From Bacteroides fragilis (GTDB lineage: Bacteria > Bacteroidota > Bacteroidia > Bacteroidales > Bacteroidaceae): a stretch of DNA of 64,000 bases. The translations under genes were made by a program, and so were the position numbers. The number at the start of each line of letters is the position of its first letter. Position 1 is the stretch's first letter. Below are positions 9,601 to 18,250 of this stretch, piece by piece. Location of the stretch: NCBI RefSeq assembly GCF_019583405.1, contig NZ_SZUU01000001.1, positions 310,001 to 374,000 of the forward strand, written 5' to 3'. The notes beneath the pieces were generated by a model that searched no databases, was not told where the DNA came from, and saw only the letters and a list, made by a program, of their open reading frames with translations.

Positions 9601-9636
9601 AGAAGAGAATCTTTACGAAGGTTCTCTTCTTTTTTT
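9601..9636 (+). terminator. Rho-independent terminator after the TetR gene
   Basis: AGAAGAGAAT pairs with GTTCTCTTCT (nine of ten) around a 10-base loop, followed by a run of Ts. It separates the regulator transcript from the export genes. Confidence 0.8.
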
Positions 9637-9702
9637 GTGAACGATTTTGAATACCGTTCATTTTTCAGCGCTACTTTGACACTAACATCATAAAAGTATA
9701 GA

Positions 9703-10134
9703 ATGAAACAAAAACATGAATTTGAAAACATCGTGGCGGAAACATTATTGATTCCGCTTTACATGAGAGCCAAGGAGAGCCGTCGGGAAAGTCCGATTCT
9801 ATTGTATTTTTGTGAGGAACAGGTACGGACATTTCTACATAACATAACCATGCGCTTCGAAGGCGGCGAGTTGTGGTTCGATGTATGCGGAACGATGATG
9901 AGCCGACGTGGTGTGAAGCCCGATTCCTTGAGGGAACATAAGGCGCAGATACGTTCGGGGATAGATGACGGGCATATGGTGGAGTTGTGGGAACCCGGAT
10001 TGCATTTGTTGGAGCAGGCCAATTATATGAAATTCTTCCGTTTCCGTTGGGGATTTTTTTTCGGGCAGATATTGGGCAGGATGACGAGGTTGTGCTACAA
10101 GTTCAGTTCCATGCTTGGGTATAAAATAGGATAA
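9703..10134 (+). pseudogene. Internally deleted LCM/TcmP-type SAM-dependent methyltransferase
   Basis: The first 28 residues (SETLLIPLYMRAKESRR-like) match the start of the leucine-carboxyl-methyltransferase/TcmP O-methyltransferase family. From about residue 31 the sequence jumps to the family's C-terminal half: LYFCEEQVRTFLHNI, FEGGELWFDV, and the late MVELWEPGLHLLEQ segment. Full-length members are about 270 residues; this one has 143. What is missing is the Rossmann core with the SAM-binding glycine loop, so it cannot be a working methyltransferase. The frame is kept across the deletion and the gene keeps its place between TetR and the ABC exporter. A shortened product with another role is possible but not supported. 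Confidence 0.65.
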
Positions 10135-10149
10135 ATAAATCGGTTGATC

Positions 10150-11949
10150 ATGGTAAATAAGAAGAAAGAAGGGCTGTCCCGTCTGTTTGAGATTGCAGGA
10201 CAGAAAAAAAGTCTGCTTCTGTTGGCAGGCTTGTTATCGGCTGGGAGTGCGGTGTGTATGCTCATACCTTATTGGGCGATCTACCGGATACTCTATGAAT
10301 TGTTGAACCATAGCCGGGAGCTGTCGTCCATCAATGAGACCAATATGATTCGTTGGGGTTGGATAGCCTTTGGCGGGCTGATCGGCGGATTATTGTTGCT
10401 GTATGCTTCCCTGATGTCATCTCATGTGGCAGCATACCGTATTCTCTACGGACTGCGTATCCGGTTGACGGAACATATCGGGAGATTGCCGCTGGGTTAT
10501 CTGAACGGGACATCGACGGGAGCCATCAAGAAGACGATGGAGCAGAATGTAGAAAAGATAGAGAACTTCATAGCCCACACAATTCCCGATTTGGTGAACG
10601 TTATGGCAACAGTAGTGGTGATGTTCCTCATTTTCTTTTCGCTCGATGGATGGCTGGCAGGTGTCTGTTTGGCAGTGATCGTACTAAGTATATTCTTGCA
10701 ATTTTCCAATTTCATGGGAAAAAAGGCACGGGAATTTACACGCATCTATTACAACGCGCAAGAGCAGATGAGTGCTTCTGCCGTGCAATATGTGCGCGGA
10801 ATGCCTGTGGTGAAAATCTTCGGACAGAGTGTCCGCTCATTCCGTCAGTTCAATGCCGAAATCGAAGCTTACAAAACCTATGCATTGAAAGTTTGCGACA
10901 CTTACGAATCGGGTATGACATATTTTACCGTACTGTTCAATTCGATTGTCACCTTCATTCTCCCTGTCGGCATTTTACTAATGCAAAATGACTCCCGGAG
11001 TCTTACGCTGGCAGCTGTATGGCTTTTCTTTATCATACTCGGTCCGGGCGTGGCTTCACCCGTCTATAAGTTGATGTATCTGGGCAGCAGTACGCGGGAA
11101 ATCAATGAAGGTGTATCGCGTATCGATCGTATTCTTGAAAATCAGCCGGTCCCGGAACCTGCTTGTCCGAAAATTCCTGCGACGTATGATATAGAGTTTC
11201 GTCATGTCTCGTTTTCCTATGAAAACAAGGAGCAGGCTACTCGTACCGAAGCGTTGCACGATCTCTGTTTCACGGCCCCTCAAGGTAAAATTACCGCTTT
11301 TGTCGGTCCGTCGGGAAGTGGTAAATCTACCGTCGCCAATCTGATTCCCCGGTTTTGGGATGTGGAGCAGGGAGAAATCCTTATCGGCAATGTGAATGTG
11401 AAGGATATTGCAACGGAGCAGTTAATGGATCTCGTTTCGTTCGTCTTTCAGGATACGTTCCTTTTTTACGATACACTCTATGAAAATATTGCCGTAGGTT
11501 CGTCCAAGGCAACGAGAGATACGGTCATTGCTGCCGCTCGTGCTGCGCAATGCCATGAGTTTATCGAGAAGTTGCCGAACGGATACGAAACACGCATCGG
11601 AGATAAAGGTGTTTTCCTTTCCGGTGGTGAAGCACAACGAGTCTGTGTGGCACGGGCTATTTTGAAGAATGCTCCTATACTTGTACTGGATGAAGCAACG
11701 GCTTTTGCCGATCCCGAGAACGAGTACAAGATGCAGCAGGCTTTGAAATCACTTATTAAGGATAAGACGGTCATCATCATAGCCCACCGCCTTTCTTCCA
11801 TTGTATCGTCCGATCGGATCATCGTACTGAAAGATGGAAGGGCAGTACAATGCGGACGGCATGAAGAACTTTCCTCTCAAGAAGGGGTATATAAAAAGAT
11901 GTGGAATGCTTATACGAGTGCGTTCCGCTGGCAATTGAATGTGAAATAA
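10150..11949 (+). CDS. ABC exporter half-transporter (membrane domain fused to ATPase), first of a pair
   Basis: An inner-membrane exporter subunit of 599 residues. The N-terminal six-helix membrane domain (about 1-310) is followed by an ATPase with Walker A GPSGSGKST, Q-loop FVFQDTF, signature LSGGEAQR, Walker B ILVLDEATAF and the switch His (IIIAHRLSS). It is 15 bp upstream of a second similar gene, so the two likely form a heterodimer like the IrtAB/YbtPQ-type exporters. The frame also has a TTG at 10144, but the ATG at 10150 is the better start. The Walker B glutamate is present. Substrate unknown; the upstream TetR gene and methyltransferase remnant suggest a small-molecule export locus. 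Confidence 0.88.
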   Translation: MVNKKKEGLSRLFEIAGQKKSLLLLAGLLSAGSAVCMLIPYWAIYRILYELLNHSRELSSINETNMIRWGWIAFGGLIGGLLLLYASLMSSHVAAYRILYGLRIRLTEHIGRLPLGYLNGTSTGAIKKTMEQNVEKIENFIAHTIPDLVNVMATVVVMFLIFFSLDGWLAGVCLAVIVLSIFLQFSNFMGKKAREFTRIYYNAQEQMSASAVQYVRGMPVVKIFGQSVRSFRQFNAEIEAYKTYALKVCDTYESGMTYFTVLFNSIVTFILPVGILLMQNDSRSLTLAAVWLFFIILGPGVASPVYKLMYLGSSTREINEGVSRIDRILENQPVPEPACPKIPATYDIEFRHVSFSYENKEQATRTEALHDLCFTAPQGKITAFVGPSGSGKSTVANLIPRFWDVEQGEILIGNVNVKDIATEQLMDLVSFVFQDTFLFYDTLYENIAVGSSKATRDTVIAAARAAQCHEFIEKLPNGYETRIGDKGVFLSGGEAQRVCVARAILKNAPILVLDEATAFADPENEYKMQQALKSLIKDKTVIIIAHRLSSIVSSDRIIVLKDGRAVQCGRHEELSSQEGVYKKMWNAYTSAFRWQLNVK

Positions 11950-11964
11950 GAAAAAGAATAGAGA

Positions 11965-13695
11965 ATGAGTGCAATAAGAAATATTACAATAGGCCGTACA
12001 GAAAGGCTTTATAAACCTGTAGGTTACACTATGCTTGCCAATTTGGTGAACATTGTTCCTTTTTGCCTTTCTATCGAGGCGATTCGTATTATATTCCGTG
12101 CTTTCAACGGAGGCGGGCAATCGCTCGATACCACTCGGTTGTGGTGTATATTTGGCTGTATGACAGGTTATATAGCTGTTATGGTACTGGCGGAAAGGGC
12201 TGCTTATCGTGCCAATTTCCGTGGTGCTTACGAAATGAGTGCATCGGGACGCATCTCTTTGGCAGAACATTTACGCAAACTTTCGTTAGGTTTTCTGGGT
12301 AAACGGGATCCGGGTGATTTATCATCCATGCTTATTACCGATTTTACAATGACGGAAACAGGCATCTCGCATTATTTGCCTCAACTGATGGGAGCATTGG
12401 TGATGCCTGTACTGGCTTTTGTTTCGCTTCTTTGGATCGATTGGCGTATGGCGGTCGCCATGTTCGTGGCTCTTCCGTTTGCGATGGGCATTCTGTGGTT
12501 GAGCACGAGCGTACAGCAGAGGTTGAGTGGCAGGCAGATCAAGGCAAAAGTCAATGCCGGAAACCGCCTGGAAGAGTACCTGCAAGGCATCCGGGTGATG
12601 AAAGCCTACAATCTGCTGGGGGATCGTTTTGTTTGGTTGCGCGATGCTTTTGCTGAATTACGTCGTGCCTGCATTCGATTGGAGGCTCTATTGGGACCTT
12701 TTGTTCTATTAACCATTACACTCGTGCGTGCAGGATTGACATTGATGGTGCTGTGCGGAACATACCTGCTTTTAGGTGGCGAGTTGTCGATTCTCACGTT
12801 TGTCATGTTCCTTGTTGTCGGTTCCCGTGTATTCGACCCGCTGACTTCCGCTCTTACCAATTTTACAGAGTTCCGTCATTTTTCCATTTCGGGAGGACGT
12901 ATCCTTTCTCTTATGAACGAACCCGAAATGAAAGGGACAAAAGAAGTTCCGGAAGACGGTAATATCATCTTTGAAAACGTGTCGTTCGGCTATCAGGAGA
13001 AAGAAGTCTTACATGATATTTCTGTCATTTTATCGCGAAATTCACTGACAGCTCTTGTTGGTCCGTCAGGAAGTGGAAAGAGCACGGTAATGAAACTTTG
13101 TGCCCGTTTTTATGATCCGACAAAGGGGCGTATACTGTTTGGTGGAGTACCGGTGCGGGAGATTGAACCTGAAAAATTAATGAGTCGTATTTCGATGGTG
13201 TTCCAGGATATTTATTTATTTCAGGATAGCATACGCAACAACATTCGGTTTGGTAAAAGTGATGCCACAGATGAAGAGATTGTAGCAGCGGCAAAAAAAG
13301 CCTGCTGTCACGACTTTATCATGCACTTGCCACATGGTTATGATACAATGGTGGGAGAGGGAGGCTGTACGTTATCAGGTGGTGAAAAACAACGGCTTTC
13401 CATTGCGCGTGCCATGCTGAAAGACGCACAGATCGTTCTGCTGGACGAGGCAACCGCTTCGCTTGATCCCGAGAACGAGATAGAGATACAGAAAGCTATC
13501 GATAGGCTGATTAAAGGACGTATGGTTATCGTTATCGCCCATCGTCTCAAGACAATAATGGGGGCTGATCACATCATTGTCTTATCTGACGGAAGGGTGG
13601 AGGAACAAGGTACGCATTCGGAGTTGATACGGCAGAATGGTCTATATTGGAAACTTTGGAACATTCAAGAAAGTACATCGGGATGGACTTTATAA
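11965..13695 (+). CDS. ABC exporter half-transporter, second of the pair
   Basis: The 576-residue partner of the preceding exporter. The membrane domain covers about residues 1-320. The ATPase domain has Walker A GPSGSGKST, Q-loop MVFQDIYLF, signature LSGGEKQR, Walker B IVLLDEATAS and IVIAHRLKT. Both partners appear catalytically complete, so this is not a degenerate-site heterodimer. The short spacing indicates one transcript. No terminator is evident directly after the stop. Confidence 0.88.
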   Translation: MSAIRNITIGRTERLYKPVGYTMLANLVNIVPFCLSIEAIRIIFRAFNGGGQSLDTTRLWCIFGCMTGYIAVMVLAERAAYRANFRGAYEMSASGRISLAEHLRKLSLGFLGKRDPGDLSSMLITDFTMTETGISHYLPQLMGALVMPVLAFVSLLWIDWRMAVAMFVALPFAMGILWLSTSVQQRLSGRQIKAKVNAGNRLEEYLQGIRVMKAYNLLGDRFVWLRDAFAELRRACIRLEALLGPFVLLTITLVRAGLTLMVLCGTYLLLGGELSILTFVMFLVVGSRVFDPLTSALTNFTEFRHFSISGGRILSLMNEPEMKGTKEVPEDGNIIFENVSFGYQEKEVLHDISVILSRNSLTALVGPSGSGKSTVMKLCARFYDPTKGRILFGGVPVREIEPEKLMSRISMVFQDIYLFQDSIRNNIRFGKSDATDEEIVAAAKKACCHDFIMHLPHGYDTMVGEGGCTLSGGEKQRLSIARAMLKDAQIVLLDEATASLDPENEIEIQKAIDRLIKGRMVIVIAHRLKTIMGADHIIVLSDGRVEEQGTHSELIRQNGLYWKLWNIQESTSGWTL

Positions 13696-13928
13696 TGGAT
13701 TATTGGAACCCATAAGATGAAGTACGGACTTCACATCTGGACTGTGCCGGATGGATAAAAAGAGGTGCTCCTGTCCGAAGCAACGCAGTTCCTCAAAGAA
13801 ACTGTATTTTATATTCCGTATTTTATAGGATTTATTGTATGGGTCCAAATAACGAACTAAACAGCCGAGCCGTATTGGAATTTATTTATAATTGTTTGAA
13901 TATTAATGCTTTATTTTAGTATGTACTT

Positions 13929-13962
13929 TTTATCTCAGCCCAGATAGCAGGGGTGAGATAAA
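13929..13962. repeat. Long hairpin without a T tract
   Basis: TTTATCTCAGCCC (13929-13941) pairs with GGGGTGAGATAAA (13950-13962), 11 of 13 positions, around an 8-base loop. No T run follows on either strand, so a simple terminator is doubtful. It lies in the 13696-14051 gap after the ABC genes, where I see no gene. Confidence 0.5.
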
Positions 13963-14051
13963 GAAGATATCATTTTCGACTGAATAATAAAGAAAAGTAA
14001 GATATTCTAAACGATGTGTTGAGTTAAGAGGCACACTTATTTTTTTTGTAA

Positions 14052-14240
14052 ATCAGTACTTTATTTGCTGATGTACTTTTAAATCAATGGATGGAAGATA
14101 GAAATGTCTTGAAAGATCTGGATGCCTATAACCAGTTTGTATTTGAGAAACTGACTAAAGTTTACGGTATAGTTAAGATGCAGAGTCCGTTTGTTCTTAG
14201 TGAGATTAAACATACGGCGGTTTTGAACATAGACCGATGA
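14052..14240 (+). pseudogene. C-terminal remnant of an Lrp/AsnC-family regulator
   Basis: An open frame from 14052 to the TGA at 14238-14240 encodes about 62 residues. The last 50 match the end of the Lrp/AsnC ligand-binding domain: KDLDAYNQFVFEKLTKV, then VKMQSPFVLSEIKHTAVL. The HTH domain and the first half of the ligand domain are missing, and there is no plausible start apart from an internal ATG at 14091. It is a decayed gene. Its presence suggests a deletion between the ABC pair and the AraC operon. Confidence 0.65.
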
Positions 14241-14281
14241 GCTTATGCTCAGATGGGTAATGGACAGCTGCAATAAAGAAA

Positions 14282-14605
14282 TTATGGAGGGAGTAGCGCC
14301 TTCCAATTTAGGAAAATCTTTTCATCTTCGTTAAAGGGCGGAAGTAAGATTTTAATAGAGTCATCCATCATGGATGTCTGATACTTTCTTTCTAGTTTTT
14401 TTATAACTTGTTTATTTATGCGGGCGACGGCATAGTTTTCATCAGGTTGTTCTCCAATAAATTTTCTGACTTCTACTTCCGGATGAAGCATACATAGCAA
14501 AAAGGCTGACCATTCGTAAGTATACCAATATCCGTTGATGTAATTTAAATAAATGCCATTTCTGTTATTTTGTTCCCGGCGTAATACAATCTCTATTTTT
14601 TCCAT
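14282..14605 (-). CDS. Hypothetical protein downstream of the AraC regulator
   Basis: A 107-residue soluble protein starting at the ATG at 14605, 19 bases after the stop of the AraC-type gene, so the two are probably cotranscribed. The frame is open further upstream into the AraC gene, but the nearer ATG avoids that overlap. The sequence has an aromatic patch (YINGYWYTYEW) and ends in LNWKALLPP, with no recognisable catalytic or metal motif and no membrane segment. I do not recognise the family; its coupling to the regulator is the only functional hint. Confidence 0.5.
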   Translation of the reverse strand: MEKIEIVLRREQNNRNGIYLNYINGYWYTYEWSAFLLCMLHPEVEVRKFIGEQPDENYAVARINKQVIKKLERKYQTSMMDDSIKILLPPFNEDEKIFLNWKALLPP

Positions 14606-14624
14606 GTTTTGGGGTAGGAACTTC

Positions 14625-15473
14625 TTATTTTGCAATTTTTTCTCTGAACTCACTTGGAGTGATTCCAAGTTTTTTTTTACAATAAGTAGTGAAATGTGAG
14701 GGTGAAGCAAAATGAAAGGTTCTGGCTATTTCACTGATAGGTATATTGCGATTGGCTAATTGTCCTTTAATATGGCGTGTTTTCTGGTTAAGAATCCAAT
14801 TGTAAGGAGTATCGTGAAAGCAGCTTTTGAATTTGCGATTGAAAGAACGCTCGGAACAATGATATAATTGTGCAAACTGTTTGATGTTTCGTATTTGCAG
14901 ATAATTCTCCAATACGAAACTTTTAAAATTCAGGTCTCTCCCTGTGATGGGCATCAAGAAATGAGCCATATCTGTCCGATTGTAGAATGTACCGAATACC
15001 ATGAATATCTCTTTCTGTTTCAGTTCATGCATATGACTACACTGAACTTTCTGTTTGAGGTAGAAGCAAATACTATCCAGCACATGACGCAACGGGGGAC
15101 ATATAGATAAAGAATAAAAACAACTTTTTTCAGGCTCAGGATGAATGGCAGACAATTCGATCGATGTTTTATTATGAAAATTGACCAGATTGTCGAAGAA
15201 CAGTAGTATAAATTCTGTTTCTGTCATGCTTTTGCTTGCATTCGGATCGTTTTGGGGAAAGAGAACCATATGCCCTTCAGCAAGGTGCTGATTGTGAAAC
15301 TCACTGCAAGATATCAGTATTTCTCCTTTTAAAAGGAATAAGATGCACGAGTGGTGATGGTTATCTATCTTAAAATCGCCTCCGGAGAAGAGTCTTTGAT
15401 GAATAAAGCATATATTGTAATCAGATACATAATTGAGGCAAGTGGTGTGTCGTTCTATATGTAATAATTTCAT
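14625..15473 (-). CDS. AraC-family transcriptional regulator
   Basis: A 282-residue regulator. The N-terminal half is a cupin-like sensor domain (the stretch HHHSCILFLLKGEILI fits the family). The C-terminal 95 residues carry the double HTH of AraC proteins: NIKQFAQLYHCSERSFNRKFK for the first helix pair and the ISEIARTFHFASPSHFTTYCKKKLGITPSEFR signature for the second (shown here in parts around 20 residues each). It is divergent from the acetyltransferase/IbrA/IbrB trio with a 202-bp shared intergenic region, so it may control that trio, itself, or both. Effector unknown. Confidence 0.88.
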   Translation of the reverse strand: MKLLHIERHTTCLNYVSDYNICFIHQRLFSGGDFKIDNHHHSCILFLLKGEILISCSEFHNQHLAEGHMVLFPQNDPNASKSMTETEFILLFFDNLVNFHNKTSIELSAIHPEPEKSCFYSLSICPPLRHVLDSICFYLKQKVQCSHMHELKQKEIFMVFGTFYNRTDMAHFLMPITGRDLNFKSFVLENYLQIRNIKQFAQLYHCSERSFNRKFKSCFHDTPYNWILNQKTRHIKGQLANRNIPISEIARTFHFASPSHFTTYCKKKLGITPSEFREKIAK

Positions 15474-15607
15474 AGTTAAACTATTTCTTGTTTAATAATT
15501 ATACGAAAAACAAAAAAACAGAGCGGGAAGTTTTATATTAAAAAGACACAATGTTCTATAATCGTGCCATCTTTTCCCTTTTTGTTTTTTTATGGTTATA
15601 TCTGCCT

Positions 15608-15636
15608 TTTGCTTTCATTTTTTTTATCTATTTTTG
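15608..15636 (+). promoter_or_regulatory. Probable promoter of the GNAT-ibrA-ibrB operon
   Basis: TATTTTTG at 15629-15636 is a full match to the -7 consensus, with TTTG at 15608-15611, 17 bp upstream (slightly short). It is 39 bases before the first start codon. Confidence 0.5.
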
Positions 15637-15675
15637 TCTTTTTCATAGATTATATACCCAAAGGGAATTAATATC

Positions 15676-16071
15676 ATGATACAGACAATACAAGTACAAG
15701 GAACAGAAAAACGCTTATACCAACTTATTGCTCCGTTGGTGATGAATCCGGATGTTTTAAGTGCAAATAATAATTATCCTTTTAAAACGACAGAACAATA
15801 CGTGTGGTTCATTGCTATTGATAAAAAATCAGTTGTCGGTTTTATGCCAGTAGAGCAGAGAAGGAGCGGATGTGTAATCAACAACTATTATGTTAGCGGT
15901 GACAACCGTGAAACACTCTCAGTGTTAATCTCCAGTGTTTTAAAAGCGGTCGGAAAAGAAGTACGTTTGTTTGCCGTTGTTATGACCGACCATCAGGCCG
16001 TGTTTGAAAAACATGGATTCATAATGGAGAAAGCATGGAAACGTTATGTAAAAATGCAAAAAGATGAATAA
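15676..16071 (+). CDS. GNAT-like acetyltransferase domain protein
   Basis: A 131-residue protein whose length and strand/helix order fit a minimal GNAT acetyltransferase. A central strand VVGFMPVEQR is followed by NNYYVSGDN and the C-terminal HQAVFEKHGFIMEKAWKRYVK, the usual late helix-strand of the fold. The acetyl-CoA loop (Q/RxxGxG/A) is not clearly conserved, so activity is uncertain. Its TAA overlaps the ATG of the next gene by one base (TAATG), which implies translational coupling. Small proteins of this kind accompany IbrA/IbrB genes, so it is likely the third member of that module. Confidence 0.6.
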   Translation: MIQTIQVQGTEKRLYQLIAPLVMNPDVLSANNNYPFKTTEQYVWFIAIDKKSVVGFMPVEQRRSGCVINNYYVSGDNRETLSVLISSVLKAVGKEVRLFAVVMTDHQAVFEKHGFIMEKAWKRYVKMQKDE

Positions 16072-17372
16072 TGACTAAAACTACAACTGTACCTAAAAAT
16101 GTGTATGAACTGGCGCAAGAACGTTTGCGCATCGTCTTCAACGAGTTCGATAATGTATATCTTTCCTTTTCGGGAGGAAAAGATAGTGGAGTGCTGTTAA
16201 GTTTATGTATTGACTATATCCGTCGAAATAACCTGAAAATAAAACTCGGGGTTTTCCATATGGATTATGAGATACAATATAAGATGACGATTGACTATAT
16301 AGCCCGTATGTTGGAAGACAATAAGGATATTCTTGAAGTATACCGGGTTTGTGTACCTTTCAGGGTAGCCACCTGTACTTCCATGTACCAGTCTTTTTGG
16401 CGTCCGTGGGAAGATAGTAAAAAAGACCTCTGGGTGCGTCCGTTACCAGAGAACGCCATGACTAAAGAAGACTTTCCTTTTTATAATACACAAATGTGGG
16501 ATTATGAGTTCCAAATGCGTTTTGCCAGTTGGCTTCATGAGAAAAAGGATGCCGTGCGCACCTGCTGTCTGATCGGTATTCGTACGCAGGAGAGTTTCAA
16601 CCGTTGGCGCTGTATTTACCTCAATCGCAAGTATCAGATGTATCATCGTTATCGGTGGACTTCGAAGGTAGGAAACGATATCTTTAATGCATATCCTATA
16701 TACGACTGGAAAACTACGGATGTATGGACTGCTAACGGAAAGTTTAAGTGGGATTACAATAAACTATACGACTATTATTATTGGGCGGGAGTCAATCTGG
16801 AACGTCAGCGCGTTGCCAGCCCGTTCATAGGTGAGGCACAAGAGAGTTTGGCACTTTACCGAGCCATCGATCCGAATACGTGGGGGAAAATGATAGGCCG
16901 TGTCAATGGAGTGAATTTCACGAGTATGTACGGAGGAACCCATGCGATGGGATGGCAGTCCATTAAGCTTCCGGAAGGATATACCTGGCGGGAATTCATG
17001 TATTTTCTGCTTTCCACTTTGCCTGACCGTGCCCGGAACGGATACCTCCGGAAGTTACAGGTCAGTGTACAATTCTGGCGTAATAAGGGAGGGTGTCTGA
17101 GTGACGAAACTATTCGTAGGCTGAATGAAGCCAAGGTACCTATTATTGTAATGGACAACTCCAATTATAAAACAACCAAGAAGCCGGTTCGCATGGAATA
17201 TCAGGATGATATTGATATTCCGGAGTTCAGGGAAATTCCCACCTACAAGCGTATGTGCATCTGTATTCTGAAAAATGATCATGCTTGCAAGTATATGGGA
17301 TTCTCTCCGACAAAAGAGGAAATGAGTAAACGAAATCAAGTAATTGAACAATATAAAAATATATTGCAATGA
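16071..17372 (+). CDS. IbrA-like phosphoadenosine-phosphosulfate-reductase-family protein (DUF3440)
   Basis: A 433-residue PP-loop protein. The N-terminal domain has the diagnostic SGGKDS motif (residues 34-39), which binds the phosphates of ATP or adenylyl groups in PAPS reductases and related ATP pyrophosphatases. The remainder (from about 190) is the long extension of the DUF3440/IbrA kind, rich in Trp and Tyr (TSMYGGTHAMGWQSIKLPEG region). A redox CCxxC tail of true sulfonucleotide reductases is not evident, so ordinary sulfate assimilation is unlikely. In E. coli IbrA and IbrB act together to switch on Eib surface proteins. The gene overlaps both neighbours, so the trio is made as a unit. 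Confidence 0.75.
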   Translation: MTKTTTVPKNVYELAQERLRIVFNEFDNVYLSFSGGKDSGVLLSLCIDYIRRNNLKIKLGVFHMDYEIQYKMTIDYIARMLEDNKDILEVYRVCVPFRVATCTSMYQSFWRPWEDSKKDLWVRPLPENAMTKEDFPFYNTQMWDYEFQMRFASWLHEKKDAVRTCCLIGIRTQESFNRWRCIYLNRKYQMYHRYRWTSKVGNDIFNAYPIYDWKTTDVWTANGKFKWDYNKLYDYYYWAGVNLERQRVASPFIGEAQESLALYRAIDPNTWGKMIGRVNGVNFTSMYGGTHAMGWQSIKLPEGYTWREFMYFLLSTLPDRARNGYLRKLQVSVQFWRNKGGCLSDETIRRLNEAKVPIIVMDNSNYKTTKKPVRMEYQDDIDIPEFREIPTYKRMCICILKNDHACKYMGFSPTKEEMSKRNQVIEQYKNILQ

Positions 17373-17914
17373 GTATAAAGAAAAGTCCGGTATATAATGT
17401 AATAGCAGTTCCCGTAGAAAAAGTACAGGCCAACGATTACAATCCGAATGTGGTAGCTCCTCCGGAGATGAGACTTCTTGAACTTTCTATTTGGGAAGAC
17501 GGTTTCACGATGCCCTGCGTCTGCTATTATGATAAAGAGAAGGATGTTTATATCCTCGTCGACGGTTTTCATCGTTATTCTGTGCTGAAGACTTCGAAAC
17601 GTATCTTTCAGAGAGAAAACGGAATGTTGCCTGTTGTGGTGATCGAAAAAGATCTTTCGAACCGCATGAGTTCCACTATCCGTCATAATCGTGCCCGGGG
17701 TACGCATAATATAGAATTGATGTGTCACATCGTTGCCGAACTTGATAAGGCAGGCATGTCCGATCAATGGATAATGAAGAATATCGGTATGGATCGGGAC
17801 GAGTTGTTACGCTTAAAGCAAATATCGGGTTTGGCTGATCTGTTTGCCAACCGTGATTTCAGTATTCCCGAAGAAGACCAGCCGGGAAATGTAGATAAGA
17901 AACCTGCTCGTTAG
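17369..17914 (+). CDS. IbrB-like ParB/sulfiredoxin-fold protein
   Basis: A 181-residue protein starting inside the stop of the IbrA-like gene (ATGA, 4-base overlap). The ParB N-terminal-type fold is shown by VEKVQANDYNPN at the start, DGFHR at residues 65-69 and the NRARGTHN box at 107-114, which in ParB-like proteins forms the nucleotide-binding and catalytic pocket. The last 40 residues are charged and flexible. There is no partition-type DNA-binding HTH, so chromosome segregation is unlikely. With the PP-loop partner this could be an enzyme acting on a nucleotide or nucleic acid. What it does in Bacteroides is not known to me. Confidence 0.75.
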   Translation: MSIKKSPVYNVIAVPVEKVQANDYNPNVVAPPEMRLLELSIWEDGFTMPCVCYYDKEKDVYILVDGFHRYSVLKTSKRIFQRENGMLPVVVIEKDLSNRMSSTIRHNRARGTHNIELMCHIVAELDKAGMSDQWIMKNIGMDRDELLRLKQISGLADLFANRDFSIPEEDQPGNVDKKPAR

Positions 17915-17930
17915 GTTTGCCTTCCAGGTG

Positions 17931-17998
17931 TAGATTTTATAAATGCATATACTATCATCAGTGGATATATGCGGTATAGAATCTATGCCTGTTTTTTT
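17931..17998 (+). terminator. Hairpin terminator after the ibrAB-like operon
   Basis: An imperfect long stem: TAGATT...TGCATATA on the left pairs with TATATGC...AGAATCTA on the right (17931-17987), followed within a few bases by seven Ts. The rest of the 17915-18250 gap holds a small CGGAAT/ATTCCG palindrome (18171-18188) just before the fimbrial operon and a weak -7-like GATATTTG at about 18190. Confidence 0.55.
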
Positions 17999-18250
17999 GC
18001 CTCTTCTGTTTGTCCGAATCGCAACATTCCGTTGTCTTATTTGCGGAAAATGAAACGACACTTGGTTTTCTCCTTCTTTTTTTATATTTAGCAACTTCAC
18101 TTCACTGAAGCCTCATTATTAGAAGTTTTATCAATCTTTTTTCTTCTATAAGAGAAATAGATACAATTTCCGGAATGATACAATTCCGCGATATTTGTCA
18201 TGTTCATTTTGAGCAAGTTTTAGTCACTATGTATAATAGAAGAAACGAGT

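Noticed and set aside
13929..13962. The long hairpin after the ABC exporter pair as its terminator
   Set aside because: It lies over 230 bases after the stop codon and has no T run on the plus strand.
14079..14306. Minus-strand open frame across the Lrp remnant
   Set aside because: The plus strand here clearly encodes the Lrp/AsnC C-terminal motif, so the other frame is a shadow.
16071..17372. The IbrA-like gene as a sulfate-assimilation PAPS reductase
   Set aside because: It has the PP-loop but no evident C-terminal redox Cys motif, no other sulfate genes nearby, and the IbrB-like partner fits the DUF3440 family better.
18171..18188. CGGAAT-GATACA-ATTCCG before the fimbrial operon as the edge of an invertible promoter
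   Set aside because: The arms are only 6 bases and I found no second inverted copy at a suitable distance, nor a recombinase gene nearby.
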